Counted from the first letter of the stretch, positions 27,304 through 36,637 are shown. The stretch is DNA of 64,000 bases from Pseudomonas poae (GCF_001439785.1 NZ_JYLI01000019.1:52413-116412), one strand, 5' to 3'. Translations and numbers: made by a program. The notes: a model not told the origin generated them from the letters alone.

Positions 27304-27851
27304 TGCGCGCCTTTCCACGCATGCGTATTTCCTTCGATATTGACGACACCCTGGCCTGCCAGGCGCATCACTGCGCGGTGGAAAGCAGTCGGCTGCCGGC
27401 CTGCGTGCATCGCTGGCTGGGCGAGCCGCTGCGCGTGGGCACGCGCGCGCTGATCCGCGAGTTGCGTCGCCAGGGTTGCAGCGTGTGGGTCTACACATCG
27501 TCCGGCCGCACGCCGTCCTACATCCGCCGCTGGCTGTTGCTGTATGGCATCCATGTCGACGGTGTGGTCAACAGTGTGCTGCACAACCGTGCCCTGACGG
27601 TGCATGGGCTGTCGAATGCCCCGTCGAAGTACCCGCCGGCCTTCGACATTGACCTGCACGTCGATGATTCCGACGGGGTGCGGATTGAAGGTGAGGATCA
27701 CGGCTTCCGCGTGGTGGTGGTTGACCCGCAGGATGCACGCTGGACACACAAGGTCTTGCATGCCGCTGCCCTGGTGCAGGGGCAGCTCGTCTGGCAGCAG
27801 TTGATCAGACGCCCGCAGGCAGCCCGCCAGCGCATCCGCTCACTTGTATAA
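27303..27851 (+). CDS. HAD-like hydrolase, probable phosphatase
   Basis: A 182-residue HAD superfamily protein. The nucleophile motif is FDIDDTLAC with Asp12 and Asp14, motif II is VWVYTSSGR, and the acidic metal-binding motif is LHVDDSDGV. There is almost no cap domain, as in small phosphatases acting on large substrates or in 5'-nucleotidase-like members. Start ATG at 27303, with GGGAGG upstream, overlapping the stop of the Fic-like gene. Its 3' end overlaps the convergent cheB gene by 12 bp. The pairing suggests it may reverse a modification or act on a nucleotide product linked to the Fic-like partner (inference). Confidence 0.8.
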   Translation: MRAFPRMRISFDIDDTLACQAHHCAVESSRLPACVHRWLGEPLRVGTRALIRELRRQGCSVWVYTSSGRTPSYIRRWLLLYGIHVDGVVNSVLHNRALTVHGLSNAPSKYPPAFDIDLHVDDSDGVRIEGEDHGFRVVVVDPQDARWTHKVLHAAALVQGQLVWQQLIRRPQAARQRIRSLV

Positions 27852-28922
27852 AATCGCCTGATGAATGTCCTGCAGCGCCATGATGCGCTGGGCGGCATTG
27901 AGCTTGATCGCCTCCTTGGGCATGCCGAATACCACGCAGCTGGCCTCGTCCTGAGCCACCGTGGCGGCACCGGCGTCGAGCATTTCCTTGAGGCCGCGCG
28001 CGCCGTCGTCGCCCATGCCGGTCATGATGATGCCGGTGGCGTTCTTGCCGGCAAACCGCGCCACGGAGCGAAACAGCACATCCACTGACGGGCGATGGCG
28101 GTTCACCAGTGGGCCTTCGATCACCTGCGCGTGATAGTAGGCGCCGCTGCGGGTCACCATCAGGTGCTTGCCACCGGGGGCGATCAGCGCCAGGCCCGGC
28201 AGAATGCGGTCATTGTTGCGCGCCTCGCGCACTTCGATCTGGCACACACTGTTCAGGCGTTCGGCAAAGGACGCGGTGAATTTTTCCGGCATGTGCTGCA
28301 CGATCACCATCCCCGGGCACACCCTCGGCAGCGCCGTCAGCACAGCCTCCAGCGCCTGGGTGCCGCCGGTTGAGGTGCCGATGGCGACGATGCGTTCGGT
28401 GGTCTGGGCCATGGCATGGCCGTTGGCGGCGGGCAAAATCGCGTCGGCGCTGAGCTTGCCGGCAGGAGCGGGCGCGGGGGGCGGCCTGACGGCGCGTTTG
28501 CCGAGGTTCTTGACGTTGGAGTTGGCCGCCGCGCGGATCGCCGCCACCAGTTCGGCCGCCGAGTCGATCAGGAAGTTCTTCAGCCCGGTGGTGGGCTTGG
28601 TGATGATTTCCACGGCGCCGGCCGACAGCGCCTGCAGCGAGGTTTCCGCGCCTTTCTGGGTCAGCGAGGAGCAGATCACCACCGGCGTCGGGCGCTCGCT
28701 CATGATTTTGCGCAGAAACGTGATGCCGTCCATGCGCGGCATCTCCACATCCAGCACGATCACGTCGGGCCATTCGCGGGCGAGCTTGTCCATGGCGAAA
28801 ATCGGGTCGGACGCCGCACCCATCACATGAATGTCCGGCGTGTCGTTGAGGATCGCCAGCAGCACCTGGCGCACCACGGCCGAGTCATCGACCAGCAGCA
28901 CGCTGATTTTTTTAATAGGCAT
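27840..28922 (-). CDS. cheB: Chemotaxis protein-glutamate methylesterase
   Basis: A 360-residue CheB. The N-terminal receiver has VLLVDDSAVVRQ and phosphoacceptor Asp near 56 (VLDVEMPRMDG). A variable linker rich in Ala and Pro follows, then the C-terminal methylesterase with the catalytic Ser in AIGTSTGGTQAL, His in VIVQHMPEKF and Asp in GMGDDGARG. It demethylates and deamidates chemoreceptors after phosphorylation by CheA. Last gene of the chemosensory operon, directly abutting cheD. Confidence 0.95.
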   Translation of the reverse strand: MPIKKISVLLVDDSAVVRQVLLAILNDTPDIHVMGAASDPIFAMDKLAREWPDVIVLDVEMPRMDGITFLRKIMSERPTPVVICSSLTQKGAETSLQALSAGAVEIITKPTTGLKNFLIDSAAELVAAIRAAANSNVKNLGKRAVRPPPAPAPAGKLSADAILPAANGHAMAQTTERIVAIGTSTGGTQALEAVLTALPRVCPGMVIVQHMPEKFTASFAERLNSVCQIEVREARNNDRILPGLALIAPGGKHLMVTRSGAYYHAQVIEGPLVNRHRPSVDVLFRSVARFAGKNATGIIMTGMGDDGARGLKEMLDAGAATVAQDEASCVVFGMPKEAIKLNAAQRIMALQDIHQAILYK

Positions 28923-29417
28923 TTATTGGAGTGTTCCCATTGGTTGATGCCGGACCCAGACGTTGCCGTTCCACAGGTCGAACACAATCGTGCGATAGCC
29001 GGTGCTGCCCATGTCCTGCGCGGTCAGGTGCAGATGATGACGCTCGGTCAGGGCCAGCGCCGCGCGGATATTCAGGCTCGCCACGTCCTGGGCCGGCAGG
29101 CGGCGCGGCTGTTCGGGGAACATCTCGCCACCGCCGAACAGTTTGACCTGATAGTCATGCGCCCGCGTGCCGTTAGCGTGGGCGTGACGCAGCAGCAGCT
29201 CAAGTGCTTCATCGCCGTATTTGCCATCCAGCGGCTGGCCCTTGCGCAAGCGTGCCGGCAACATGAAATGGCACATGCCGCCGATGCGCCGTTGCGGGTG
29301 CCAGAAGGTGAATGCCACGCAGGAGCCGAGCAGGGTGCGCAGGCGCGTGGGCCGCGTCGCAAAGCTCACCTGGCCTGGCGCCAATACCACTTCGTGGGCA
29401 TCGATGGGCTTTTTCAT
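28923..29417 (-). CDS. cheD: Chemoreceptor glutamine deamidase
   Basis: A 164-residue CheD. The catalytic Cys lies in TLLGSCVAFTFW and the His in GGMCHFMLPAR, the papain-like pair of this family. It deamidates receptor glutamines and can be regulated by CheY-P or CheC in other systems. The start overlaps the cheR stop by four bases, and cheB begins right after its stop. Presence of cheD is typical of the accessory chemosensory clusters of pseudomonads rather than the main flagellar one. Confidence 0.95.
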   Translation of the reverse strand: MKKPIDAHEVVLAPGQVSFATRPTRLRTLLGSCVAFTFWHPQRRIGGMCHFMLPARLRKGQPLDGKYGDEALELLLRHAHANGTRAHDYQVKLFGGGEMFPEQPRRLPAQDVASLNIRAALALTERHHLHLTAQDMGSTGYRTIVFDLWNGNVWVRHQPMGTLQ

Positions 29418-30223
29418 GGCTTGCGGTAAATCGACGGGGCCACCAGCTTCAACGTGTCATTGACGCCGTTGAGGCTTTCCGAGTGGCTGATGATGAAATG
29501 ACCGCCGGGCCTGAGCAGCGGCAGCAGGCGTGCGACCACCTGGCTCTTGGTCTGCTGATCGAAATAGATCATTACGTTGCGCAGAAAGATCACGTCAAAC
29601 TCACCCAGGCCGGGCAGCGGCTCGTTGAGGTTGACCTGCACGAAATTGACCCGGCTGCGCAGGCTCTTGTCGATCAGGAACGTGCCCTCCTGGCGCCCGA
29701 TGCCCTTGAGGCAGTATTTGCTCAACAGCGGCTGGGGCAGGGTGCCAGCGCGCTCCATGGCGTAATGCCCGCTGCGTGCCTTGGCCAGCACCTGGGTGCT
29801 GATGTCCGAGCCGATCACTTCCCACGGGGTAGTGCCCAGGCCTTCGGCCAGGGTCATCGCCAGGCTGTAGGGTTCTTCGCCGGAGGAACTGGCCGCGCTC
29901 CACACGCGAAACAGCTTGCCCGGCGGCGCCTTGGGCAGCACCTGCTGACGCAGGAAGTCGAAATGCTTGGGCTCGCGAAAAAAATAGGTTTCGTTGGTGG
30001 TCAGCAAATCCAGCGCGACCTGCAGTTCGCCCTTGCGCTGGTCGCTCATGATCAGCTTGAAGTACTCCCCATAGCTCTCCAACTCGTAGTGCTTGAGGCG
30101 TTTGAACAGGCGTCCGGCCACCAGCGCCTTTTTTGCCGGCGACAGGTTGATGCCGGCCGCGCGGTACAGCCAGGACTGGAACTGACCGAACTCGCGGTCA
30201 TCAAGTGATGAAGTATCTGCCAT
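29414..30223 (-). CDS. cheR: Chemotaxis protein methyltransferase
   Basis: A 269-residue CheR. The N-terminal helical domain is followed by TTNETYFFREPKHFDFL and the SAM-binding motif VWSAASSSGEEPYSLAM, then IGSDISTQVLAKA. The C-terminal FLRNVMIYFD is the conserved Rossmann strand. It methylates receptor glutamates with S-adenosylmethionine. It lies between cheW and cheD in a tightly packed operon. Confidence 0.95.
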   Translation of the reverse strand: MADTSSLDDREFGQFQSWLYRAAGINLSPAKKALVAGRLFKRLKHYELESYGEYFKLIMSDQRKGELQVALDLLTTNETYFFREPKHFDFLRQQVLPKAPPGKLFRVWSAASSSGEEPYSLAMTLAEGLGTTPWEVIGSDISTQVLAKARSGHYAMERAGTLPQPLLSKYCLKGIGRQEGTFLIDKSLRSRVNFVQVNLNEPLPGLGEFDVIFLRNVMIYFDQQTKSQVVARLLPLLRPGGHFIISHSESLNGVNDTLKLVAPSIYRKP

Positions 30224-30232
30224 GACCGGGCC

Positions 30233-30772
30233 TCACCGCGCATCGGCATCGAGCGCCGGCATCTGGCCGGCCTCGGCGAGGCTGGACATCTCATCGATGG
30301 ACAGCACCTTGTCCACCTCCAGCACGATCACGAACTTGCCTTCCACCTTGGCCATGCCGCTGATGAAATCGGCGCGAATCCGCGCGCCGAAGCTGGGCGG
30401 CGGCTCGATCTGTGCCGCCGGGATTTCCTGCACCGCCGACACGGTGTCCACCAGCAGCCCGATGTCCTGGGGCTGACCATCGTCGGCGCGGGCTTCGATG
30501 ATGACCACGCAGGAGCGCCGGGTAATGGCCGAGTTCTGCCGGCCAAAGCGTGCCGACAGGTCCACCACCGGCACCACGGCGCCGCGCAGGTTGATCACGC
30601 CACGCACGAAGGCGGGCATCATCGGCACTACCGTCAGGCTGCCGTATTCGATGATTTCCTTGATGCCCAGAATGCCGATGGCGAACATCTCGCCGCCGAG
30701 CATGAAGGTCAGGTATTGCGCATCCTCGTCGGCCATAACGGCGGTGTGACGGGAAGGGGTAACTGCGCCCAT
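30233..30772 (-). CDS. cheW: Chemotaxis coupling protein
   Basis: A 179-residue CheW-domain protein. Core features are YLTFMLGGEMFAIGILGIKE, the receptor-contact region VRGVINLRGAVVPVVDL and the C-terminal FVIVLEVDKVLS. It links CheA to chemoreceptors. Start uncertain: the ATG at 30772 gives a 12-residue extra N-terminus, and a second ATG codes for MADEDAQYL. It is placed between the MCP and cheR genes. Confidence 0.94.
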   Translation of the reverse strand: MGAVTPSRHTAVMADEDAQYLTFMLGGEMFAIGILGIKEIIEYGSLTVVPMMPAFVRGVINLRGAVVPVVDLSARFGRQNSAITRRSCVVIIEARADDGQPQDIGLLVDTVSAVQEIPAAQIEPPPSFGARIRADFISGMAKVEGKFVIVLEVDKVLSIDEMSSLAEAGQMPALDADAR

Positions 30773-30808
30773 GTGATTCTCCCTGTGAGCCCGTAGCGTC
30801 GCGTGCGA

Positions 30809-32464
30809 TCAGAAACGGGTGAATTCCGATTCGTCCGGAGCGCTGGCCATGTTGTAGGCAAATGCCTTGCGCGGCGCCGGTGCAGCCGGGCGTGGCGGCT
30901 GGCGGTTGGGCTTGTTGCCGGTGTCCACCGCGCTGCTTTGCACGGTGGCCGTGGGAGATGCATCAAGCACGAAAAAGCTCATGGCCTGTTGCAGCTGTTC
31001 AGCCTGGCTGCTCATTTCTTCGGCGGTGGCGGCCAGTTCCTCGCTGCTCGAGGCGTTCTGCTGCGTCACCTGGTTGAGTTGGGTCATCGCCGTGTTGATC
31101 TGCGCGACGCCGGCGGCTTGCTCCTCGGAGGCGGCGCTGATTTCCTGCACCAGGTCGGAGGTTTTGTTGATCGACGGCACCATTTCGCCGAGCAGCTTGC
31201 CGGCGGTCTCGGCCATTTCCACGCTGCTGGACGACAACTCGCCGATTTCCTGCGCGGCCACCTGGCTGCGTTCAGCCAGCTTGCGCACCTCGGCGGCCAC
31301 CACCGCGAAGCCCTTGCCATGCTCGCCGGCCCGGGCCGCCTCGATGGCCGCGTTAAGGGCCAGCAAGTTGGTCTGGTAGGCGATGTCATCGATGATGCTG
31401 ATGCGTTGGGCGATTTTCTTCATCGCCACCACGGTCTGCTGCACCGATTCGCCGCCTTCGGTGGCTTCCTTGGCGGCTTTGCTGGCCATGCCATCGGTGA
31501 CCTTGGCGTTCTCGGTGTTCTGGTTGATGCTGGCGCTCATCTGTTCCACCGACGCGCTGGTTTCCTCGACGCTGGCGGCCTGCTCGCTGGTGGCCTGGCT
31601 CATCGATTGCGCGGTGGCGCTGACCTGTTCCGACGCGCTGGCCAAGTTATCGGCGGCGTTGCGCACTTCGCCGATGATGTGCGCCAGTTTGCCGACCATG
31701 TTGCGCATGGCATTGAGCACCATGCCGGTTTCGTCCTTGGCGCCGCTGTCGATGTGGGCGTTGAGGTTGCCCTCGGCCAGTTGTTCGGCGGCGGCGGCGG
31801 CCTGGCGCAGCGGGCGCGAGATGATCCGGGCGATAAACAGCGCGAGGCACAGGCCGATCAGCAGCGCCGCGACCAATGCAGCAATGATCGATAGGCGCGC
31901 GTTTTCATACAACGCCGTGCCTTTGTCACCCGCGACCTTGGCGCCGGTGTCATTGAGCTCGACCATTTTTTGCAGGTTGGTGACTGCCTCTTCAAAGCGC
32001 AGCTTGGATTCGCCCTTGAGCATTGCCCGCGCTGCGGTCTCCTGGTTCTGTCGGGACAGCTCCAGCAATTGCTTGCTGCTGGCCAGGTAAGCATCCCAGC
32101 TGGTGTTCACGCTGTTGAAAAACTGACGATCCTCATCGCTGATGATCAGTTTTTCGTAGGTGTCCATACGGGTTTCGAGTTGCTGGTTCGCTTCGGCGGC
32201 CTCTCGCTCCATCTGTGCCTTTTCCTCGACGGTCTCGGCGCTGAGATGGCGGTATTCCTTCAAGCGATAATTGGCGGCATAAAAACGCATGCCGGCCGCT
32301 GCGCGCACCGATGGCAACCAGTTGCTCTTGATGTCCTGAGCGGCCTGATTGACGGCACCCAGCTGCATGATGGCGAAAACGCCCATGCCCGCCGTCAGCG
32401 CGAGGACCACCAGAAACGAGCTGATCAGCTTGGTGGAAATTTTAAGATCGTAGAACCATTTCAT
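30809..32464 (-). CDS. Methyl-accepting chemotaxis protein (membrane receptor)
   Basis: A 551-residue transmembrane chemoreceptor. TM1 is near residues 10-32 (ISTKLISSFLVVLALTAGMG), a four-helix-bundle ligand domain of about 150 residues follows, TM2 is near 190-212, then HAMP and a long cytoplasmic coiled coil. The signalling tip reads AYQTNLLALNAAIEAARAGE. The ATG at 32464 has GGAGGTTCC upstream. The C-terminus ends in an acidic-aromatic tail (DESEFTRF) which could be a divergent CheR/CheB tether, though it is not the classic NWETF. Its ligand is unknown. Encoded inside the operon, so it is the dedicated receptor of this pathway. Confidence 0.93.
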   Translation of the reverse strand: MKWFYDLKISTKLISSFLVVLALTAGMGVFAIMQLGAVNQAAQDIKSNWLPSVRAAAGMRFYAANYRLKEYRHLSAETVEEKAQMEREAAEANQQLETRMDTYEKLIISDEDRQFFNSVNTSWDAYLASSKQLLELSRQNQETAARAMLKGESKLRFEEAVTNLQKMVELNDTGAKVAGDKGTALYENARLSIIAALVAALLIGLCLALFIARIISRPLRQAAAAAEQLAEGNLNAHIDSGAKDETGMVLNAMRNMVGKLAHIIGEVRNAADNLASASEQVSATAQSMSQATSEQAASVEETSASVEQMSASINQNTENAKVTDGMASKAAKEATEGGESVQQTVVAMKKIAQRISIIDDIAYQTNLLALNAAIEAARAGEHGKGFAVVAAEVRKLAERSQVAAQEIGELSSSSVEMAETAGKLLGEMVPSINKTSDLVQEISAASEEQAAGVAQINTAMTQLNQVTQQNASSSEELAATAEEMSSQAEQLQQAMSFFVLDASPTATVQSSAVDTGNKPNRQPPRPAAPAPRKAFAYNMASAPDESEFTRF

Positions 32465-32493
32465 CGGGGAACCTCCATGGAATTGCAGATACA

Positions 32494-34527
32494 TCAGCGA
32501 ACGACGACCGAGGGCGACTGAGGCGCCTGGGCCGTACGGGCTTCCAGTTGTACGATTTGGCTGAGCAGGGCGGGCACGTCCAGAATCAACGCGACGGCAC
32601 CGCTGCCCAGGATGGTTGAGCCGCTGATGCCGCGCAGTGCGCCAAACAGCTTGCCCAGGGGTTTGATCACGGTCTGGAACTCGCCGAGCAGGTCATCCAC
32701 CACCAGCCCGGCCTTGTGCTCGGCGTAACGCACCACCACCACATTCTGGCGCCGCGCCGGCGGGCCTTCGTGGCTGAAGTGCTCACGCAGGTCCACCAGC
32801 GGCAACACCTCGCCACGCAGGTCCAGATAACCCTGGTCGCGGCTTGACTGGCGCTGGGGTTCGTCCAGCTCGATGCACTCCTGCACCATGTCCAGCGGAA
32901 TCACGTAGGTGGACTGATCGATCCCGACCAGAAAACCGTTGATGATCGCCAGGGTCAGCGGCAGGCGAATGCGCACCACCGTGCCCTGGCCGGGGCGGCT
33001 GTCCAGATCGACGGTGCCGCGCAGCAACGTGATGTTGCGCTTGACCACGTCCATGCCGACGCCGCGCCCGGACAGGTTGGTGACCGCCTCGGCGGTGGAA
33101 AAGCCGGGCTCGAAGATCAGGTTGTAAATTTCCTGATCGGTGAGCTGCGCACCCGTGGCGACCAGCCCGCGCTCCTGGGCTTTTGCGAGGATGCGCTCGC
33201 GGTTGAGCCCTGCGCCGTCGTCGGCGATTTCGATGACGATGCTGCCGGAGTCGTGGTAGGCATTCAGGCTCAGGTGGCCCTTGCTCGGTTTGCCCGCCTC
33301 GCGCCGCGCCGTGGCATTTTCGATGCCGTGGTCCATGGCATTGCGCAGCAGGTGCATCAGCGGGTCGCCGATCTTTTCCACCACCGTTTTGTCGAGCTCG
33401 GTTTCCGCACCACTGATGAGCAGGTCGATGTCCTTGCCCAGTTCCTGGCTGACGTCGCGCACCACGCGGCGAAAGCGGTTGAAGGTATCGCCAATGGGGA
33501 TCATGCGCAGGTGCAGGGCGCCATCGAGGATCTCTTCCACCAGCCCGGACACGGTGGAGGTGGCCTCCTGCAGCGGGTCGTTGGTGCACGAGCGCGCCAG
33601 CAGGCTGGCACCGGCGCTGGCAATCACCAGTTCGCCAACCAGGTTGATCAGTTCGTCGAGTTTGTCGGCGTTGACCCTTACGTAGTTGCCATCGCGGGGT
33701 TTTGCCTCGCTGTTCGTCGCCACGCGCTGAGGCGCCGGCGCAAGCTGCTCGGGTTGCGCGACCAGCTCGGTGCCGCCGGGCGCGGTCTCGAATGGTGTGT
33801 CGTCGACGGCGCTGATGTGCACCTCACAGTCGTCGCGCACGAAGTCGAAGACTTCATTGAGCGTGGCGTGGCTGGCCGCCGAGCGCAGGTCGATCTCAAA
33901 ACCCAGGTAGCAGCTTTCGGCATCCCAACTGTCCAGGGCAGGGAGGCGATCGGTCAGGGTGGTGACCTGCAGGATCCGGCCCAGGGTGTCGAGGTAGCGC
34001 AGAAAGGACAGCGGGTCCATGCCGTTGCGGAACACGTCCACGCCAAATCGCAGGGATAGGTGCCACAGCACGTCGCCTTGGGTGTCGTTGACCACGGAAG
34101 TCATCGGCACGCCGGCCACCGCATGGTCCGCGCCCTGATAGGCACTCAGCGCCTGGCGCAGCGCCGCTTCGCGTTCCAGCGCCGGCGTTTGCAGTGCTTC
34201 ACCTCGGCTGGCCACCACGTCGATCAATTCGAGCATGTGATCGCCGGACTTGAGCAGCACCGCGATCAGCGTGGCGTCCACCGCCACACTGGCATCGCGC
34301 AGGCGGTCGAGCACGTCTTCGACGATATGGGTGAAGCTCACGATCGGCTCCAGGCCGAACAGGCCGGCCGAACCCTTGATCGTGTGTGCGGCGCGGAACA
34401 CCGCGCCGATGGCATTCTGATCGCCAGGCTCGCTTTCCAGTTGCAGCAGGGATTGCTCCATGGCCTGCAACAGTTCGCGTGCCTCGACGATGAACGTCTG
34501 TTGTGCCTGATCGAGATTGATACTCAC
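32494..34527 (-). CDS. cheA: Chemotaxis histidine kinase
   Basis: A 677-residue CheA from the GTG at 34527, which has AAGGAG eight bases upstream; the frame is open further up but without a ribosome site. Domains in order: Hpt with His48 in AAHTIKGSAGLFG, a middle region of about 150 residues, dimerisation helices (VNADKLDELINLVGELV), the ATPase with N box LLRNAMDHGIE and G1 IADDGAGLNRE, and a C-terminal CheW-like domain. It phosphorylates CheY and CheB in response to receptor state. It sits between the STAS and MCP genes. Confidence 0.95.
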   Translation of the reverse strand: MSINLDQAQQTFIVEARELLQAMEQSLLQLESEPGDQNAIGAVFRAAHTIKGSAGLFGLEPIVSFTHIVEDVLDRLRDASVAVDATLIAVLLKSGDHMLELIDVVASRGEALQTPALEREAALRQALSAYQGADHAVAGVPMTSVVNDTQGDVLWHLSLRFGVDVFRNGMDPLSFLRYLDTLGRILQVTTLTDRLPALDSWDAESCYLGFEIDLRSAASHATLNEVFDFVRDDCEVHISAVDDTPFETAPGGTELVAQPEQLAPAPQRVATNSEAKPRDGNYVRVNADKLDELINLVGELVIASAGASLLARSCTNDPLQEATSTVSGLVEEILDGALHLRMIPIGDTFNRFRRVVRDVSQELGKDIDLLISGAETELDKTVVEKIGDPLMHLLRNAMDHGIENATARREAGKPSKGHLSLNAYHDSGSIVIEIADDGAGLNRERILAKAQERGLVATGAQLTDQEIYNLIFEPGFSTAEAVTNLSGRGVGMDVVKRNITLLRGTVDLDSRPGQGTVVRIRLPLTLAIINGFLVGIDQSTYVIPLDMVQECIELDEPQRQSSRDQGYLDLRGEVLPLVDLREHFSHEGPPARRQNVVVVRYAEHKAGLVVDDLLGEFQTVIKPLGKLFGALRGISGSTILGSGAVALILDVPALLSQIVQLEARTAQAPQSPSVVVR

Positions 34528-34567
34528 CTGGACACTCCTTGTCGCGTATTGAACGGGGCGGCGGGCG

Positions 34568-34855
34568 CTAGAAAGCGACGCCACCGCACAAGGTGAAGGT
34601 TTGCTCGACCACCGGGCTCTGGCCGACCAGGCTCAGGGCCGTGCCGCGGTGGTCGGCTTCGCGGTGAAGCACCGCGAGCAATTGCAGGCCGGCGCCGTCC
34701 ATTTCGGTGACCTGGGACAGGTCGAGCGCCAGGCGCGGTGCCGTGCCCAGTTGCGGCAGCAGCGCGGCGGCCAGCTCGGCCACGGTGTAGATCGTCAGTT
34801 CACCGTCGATGCCCACGCACGGGGTGCCGTCGACGGTTTCGCAGGTAATCGGCAT
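34568..34855 (-). CDS. STAS-domain protein (anti-sigma antagonist-like)
   Basis: A 95-residue single STAS domain. The phosphorylation-loop region DLSQVTEMDGAGLQLL matches the SpoIIAA pattern, although the usual Ser at the phosphosite is replaced in the D-G-A context, leaving phosphorylation in doubt. The ATG at 34855 has GGAGGGCC upstream. STAS proteins of this type sit between cheY and cheA in several accessory chemosensory clusters. Here it could link the kinase to another partner-switch system or act as a scaffold; no experimental role is visible from sequence. Confidence 0.85.
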   Translation of the reverse strand: MPITCETVDGTPCVGIDGELTIYTVAELAAALLPQLGTAPRLALDLSQVTEMDGAGLQLLAVLHREADHRGTALSLVGQSPVVEQTFTLCGGVAF

Positions 34856-34880
34856 GGCAAGGCCCTCCATGGTCAGGTGG

Positions 34881-35249
34881 TCAGGGCAGGATCAGTTTGG
34901 ACACCGCTGCCAGCATCTGCGCGGGCTGGAACGGCTTGACCACCCAGGCTTTGGCACCCGCCGCCTGGCCTTCGGCCTTTTTCGATTCCTGGGACTCGGT
35001 GGTCAGCATGATGATCGGTGTGAACTTGTAGCTGGCCAGCTTCTTGACCTCCTTGACGAAGGTGATGCCATCCATGTTCGGCATGTTCACGTCACTGATG
35101 ATCAAGTGGACCTTCTGCCCGGTGAGCTTGCCCAGCGCATCCCGGCCATCGCAGGCCTCGATCACGTCGTAACCGGCGCTTTTCAAGGCGATGCCGACCA
35201 CTTGCCGCACGCTGCTGGAGTCGTCGACCACTAATACATTCTTTGCCAT
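34881..35249 (-). CDS. cheY: Chemotaxis response regulator
   Basis: A 122-residue stand-alone receiver domain. Conserved residues are VLVVDDSSSVRQVV, phosphoacceptor Asp in IISDVNMPNMDG, Thr in MLTTESQ and Lys in AWVVKPFQPAQ. It is the output of CheA; for an accessory cluster the target may be the flagellar motor or another process. The ATG at 35249 has AAGGAGCACACC just upstream. It lies between the MCP-like gene and the STAS gene, all in one operon. Confidence 0.94.
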   Translation of the reverse strand: MAKNVLVVDDSSSVRQVVGIALKSAGYDVIEACDGRDALGKLTGQKVHLIISDVNMPNMDGITFVKEVKKLASYKFTPIIMLTTESQESKKAEGQAAGAKAWVVKPFQPAQMLAAVSKLILP

Positions 35250-35259
35250 GGTGTGCTCC

Positions 35260-36468
35260 TTAAAAGAAGGTGATGTCTTGAGAATTCTGTGACGCGGCCG
35301 CTTCACCATGGTGGGTGCGGCGTTGTTCGTCGGTGGCGTAGGTGGCCTCCATGCTCGCCAGCCATTGGCGCGCATCCACGGCCAGCGCCTGTTCCGGCGC
35401 CTGGCTGGCCTGCAGCAGGTGTTCGTGCAGGGCGTGCATGTTGTCGCGCACGTGGCTGAGTATCTGGCTGACCCGGTCCTGGAACTGCAGGTTGACCAGC
35501 ACTTCGGTCATCTCGTCGCGAATGCCGTAGCTTTCCTGCTTGAGCAGGTCGGCGGAGTCGGTCAGGCGACCGGTGATGTTCTGGAAGCGTTCGAGCACCT
35601 GCTGGATGCTCTGCTCGGATGCGGCGACGGAGTGGCTGTCCTGGTCGGCACTGCTGGAGGCCGCCTGCACCAGTTGGGTAATGGCGTTGTTAATGATGTC
35701 GACCTTGGCCGACATCTGCTGGCCGGTCTCGCTGGATTTGCTCGACAGACTGCGCACCGCATCGGCCACCACCGCAAAGCCGCGACCGGCTTCTCCGGCC
35801 CGCGCGGCTTCAATGGCGGCGTTGAGCGCCAGCAGGTTGGTCTGCGCGGCAATGGCCGCGACATCGGCGGCCATGGTGCGCAGCTCGCCGGTATAGGCAG
35901 TGAGGCTGCGCACCTGGGTAAGCGTCTGGTCACGGCTGGTTTGGGTGGCCTTGAGCGAATCGATCACTTGGCTCAGCTCGCTGTCGCTGCTGGCCAGCAC
36001 CTTGAGCGCACCGTCGGCGGCGTGCCCATCCAGCTCGCCAGCGGCTTGCTGCGAGGCTTGCACGGTGTCCTGCAAACGCGCGGAAATCCCGGTGAACCGA
36101 TTGGCCAGGCTCACAATCGCGTCTTCGGTCTGCTGCCGCGAGCTCTCCACCTGCTTGGCCCAGATCGGCATGGCGCCGAGCAGGACTTCATCGAGCTGGG
36201 CGCGCGAATCCAGACCCTGCAGGCCGGTTTGTGCGGTTGAATCTTCTGCCAGCGCGACGGCGCGCTGCACCGCCCCGCGCTGGGCACGTGCGCTCCAGGC
36301 ACAGGCAGCGAGGCCGAGCAACACCAATAAGGCGCATGCCGCAAGGTTTGCCGGGGTGGTGGACTGCGAAAGTATCCAGATGACAGCGGGGATAACCGGG
36401 ATGAAAGCGAACCAACGAAAACGCGGATGACCGGAAAGGGCAGTACGGATGGGTTGACTCGGGGTCAT
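35260..36468 (-). CDS. Short-tethered methyl-accepting protein
   Basis: A 402-residue MCP-type protein without a periplasmic ligand domain. Two closely spaced hydrophobic helices (about residues 18-34 and 40-58) anchor it, and the rest is a cytoplasmic coiled coil with the signalling tip AAQTNLLALNAAIEAARAGE. The tail after residue 340 is variable and ends SQDITFF. It heads the operon, 10 bp upstream of cheY. It may sense a cytoplasmic or membrane signal or tune the array. The ATG at 36468 is the only well-placed start; the ribosome site is modest. Confidence 0.88.
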   Translation of the reverse strand: MTPSQPIRTALSGHPRFRWFAFIPVIPAVIWILSQSTTPANLAACALLVLLGLAACAWSARAQRGAVQRAVALAEDSTAQTGLQGLDSRAQLDEVLLGAMPIWAKQVESSRQQTEDAIVSLANRFTGISARLQDTVQASQQAAGELDGHAADGALKVLASSDSELSQVIDSLKATQTSRDQTLTQVRSLTAYTGELRTMAADVAAIAAQTNLLALNAAIEAARAGEAGRGFAVVADAVRSLSSKSSETGQQMSAKVDIINNAITQLVQAASSSADQDSHSVAASEQSIQQVLERFQNITGRLTDSADLLKQESYGIRDEMTEVLVNLQFQDRVSQILSHVRDNMHALHEHLLQASQAPEQALAVDARQWLASMEATYATDEQRRTHHGEAAASQNSQDITFF

Positions 36469-36637
36469 GAGTTCGGTCCTTGAACGTTGTTGCGGATGTA
36501 AACGACATAGGGGTTATCTGCGCGGTGCGTCACAACTTTAGACATCCGCGTGTGCCTTCCGTCTGGTTTATGACTGTCGTGTGACCGGTCAGTGTCAAAC
36601 CCTCACTGTGGCGAGCCCTAATGCGTCCAGTCATGCA

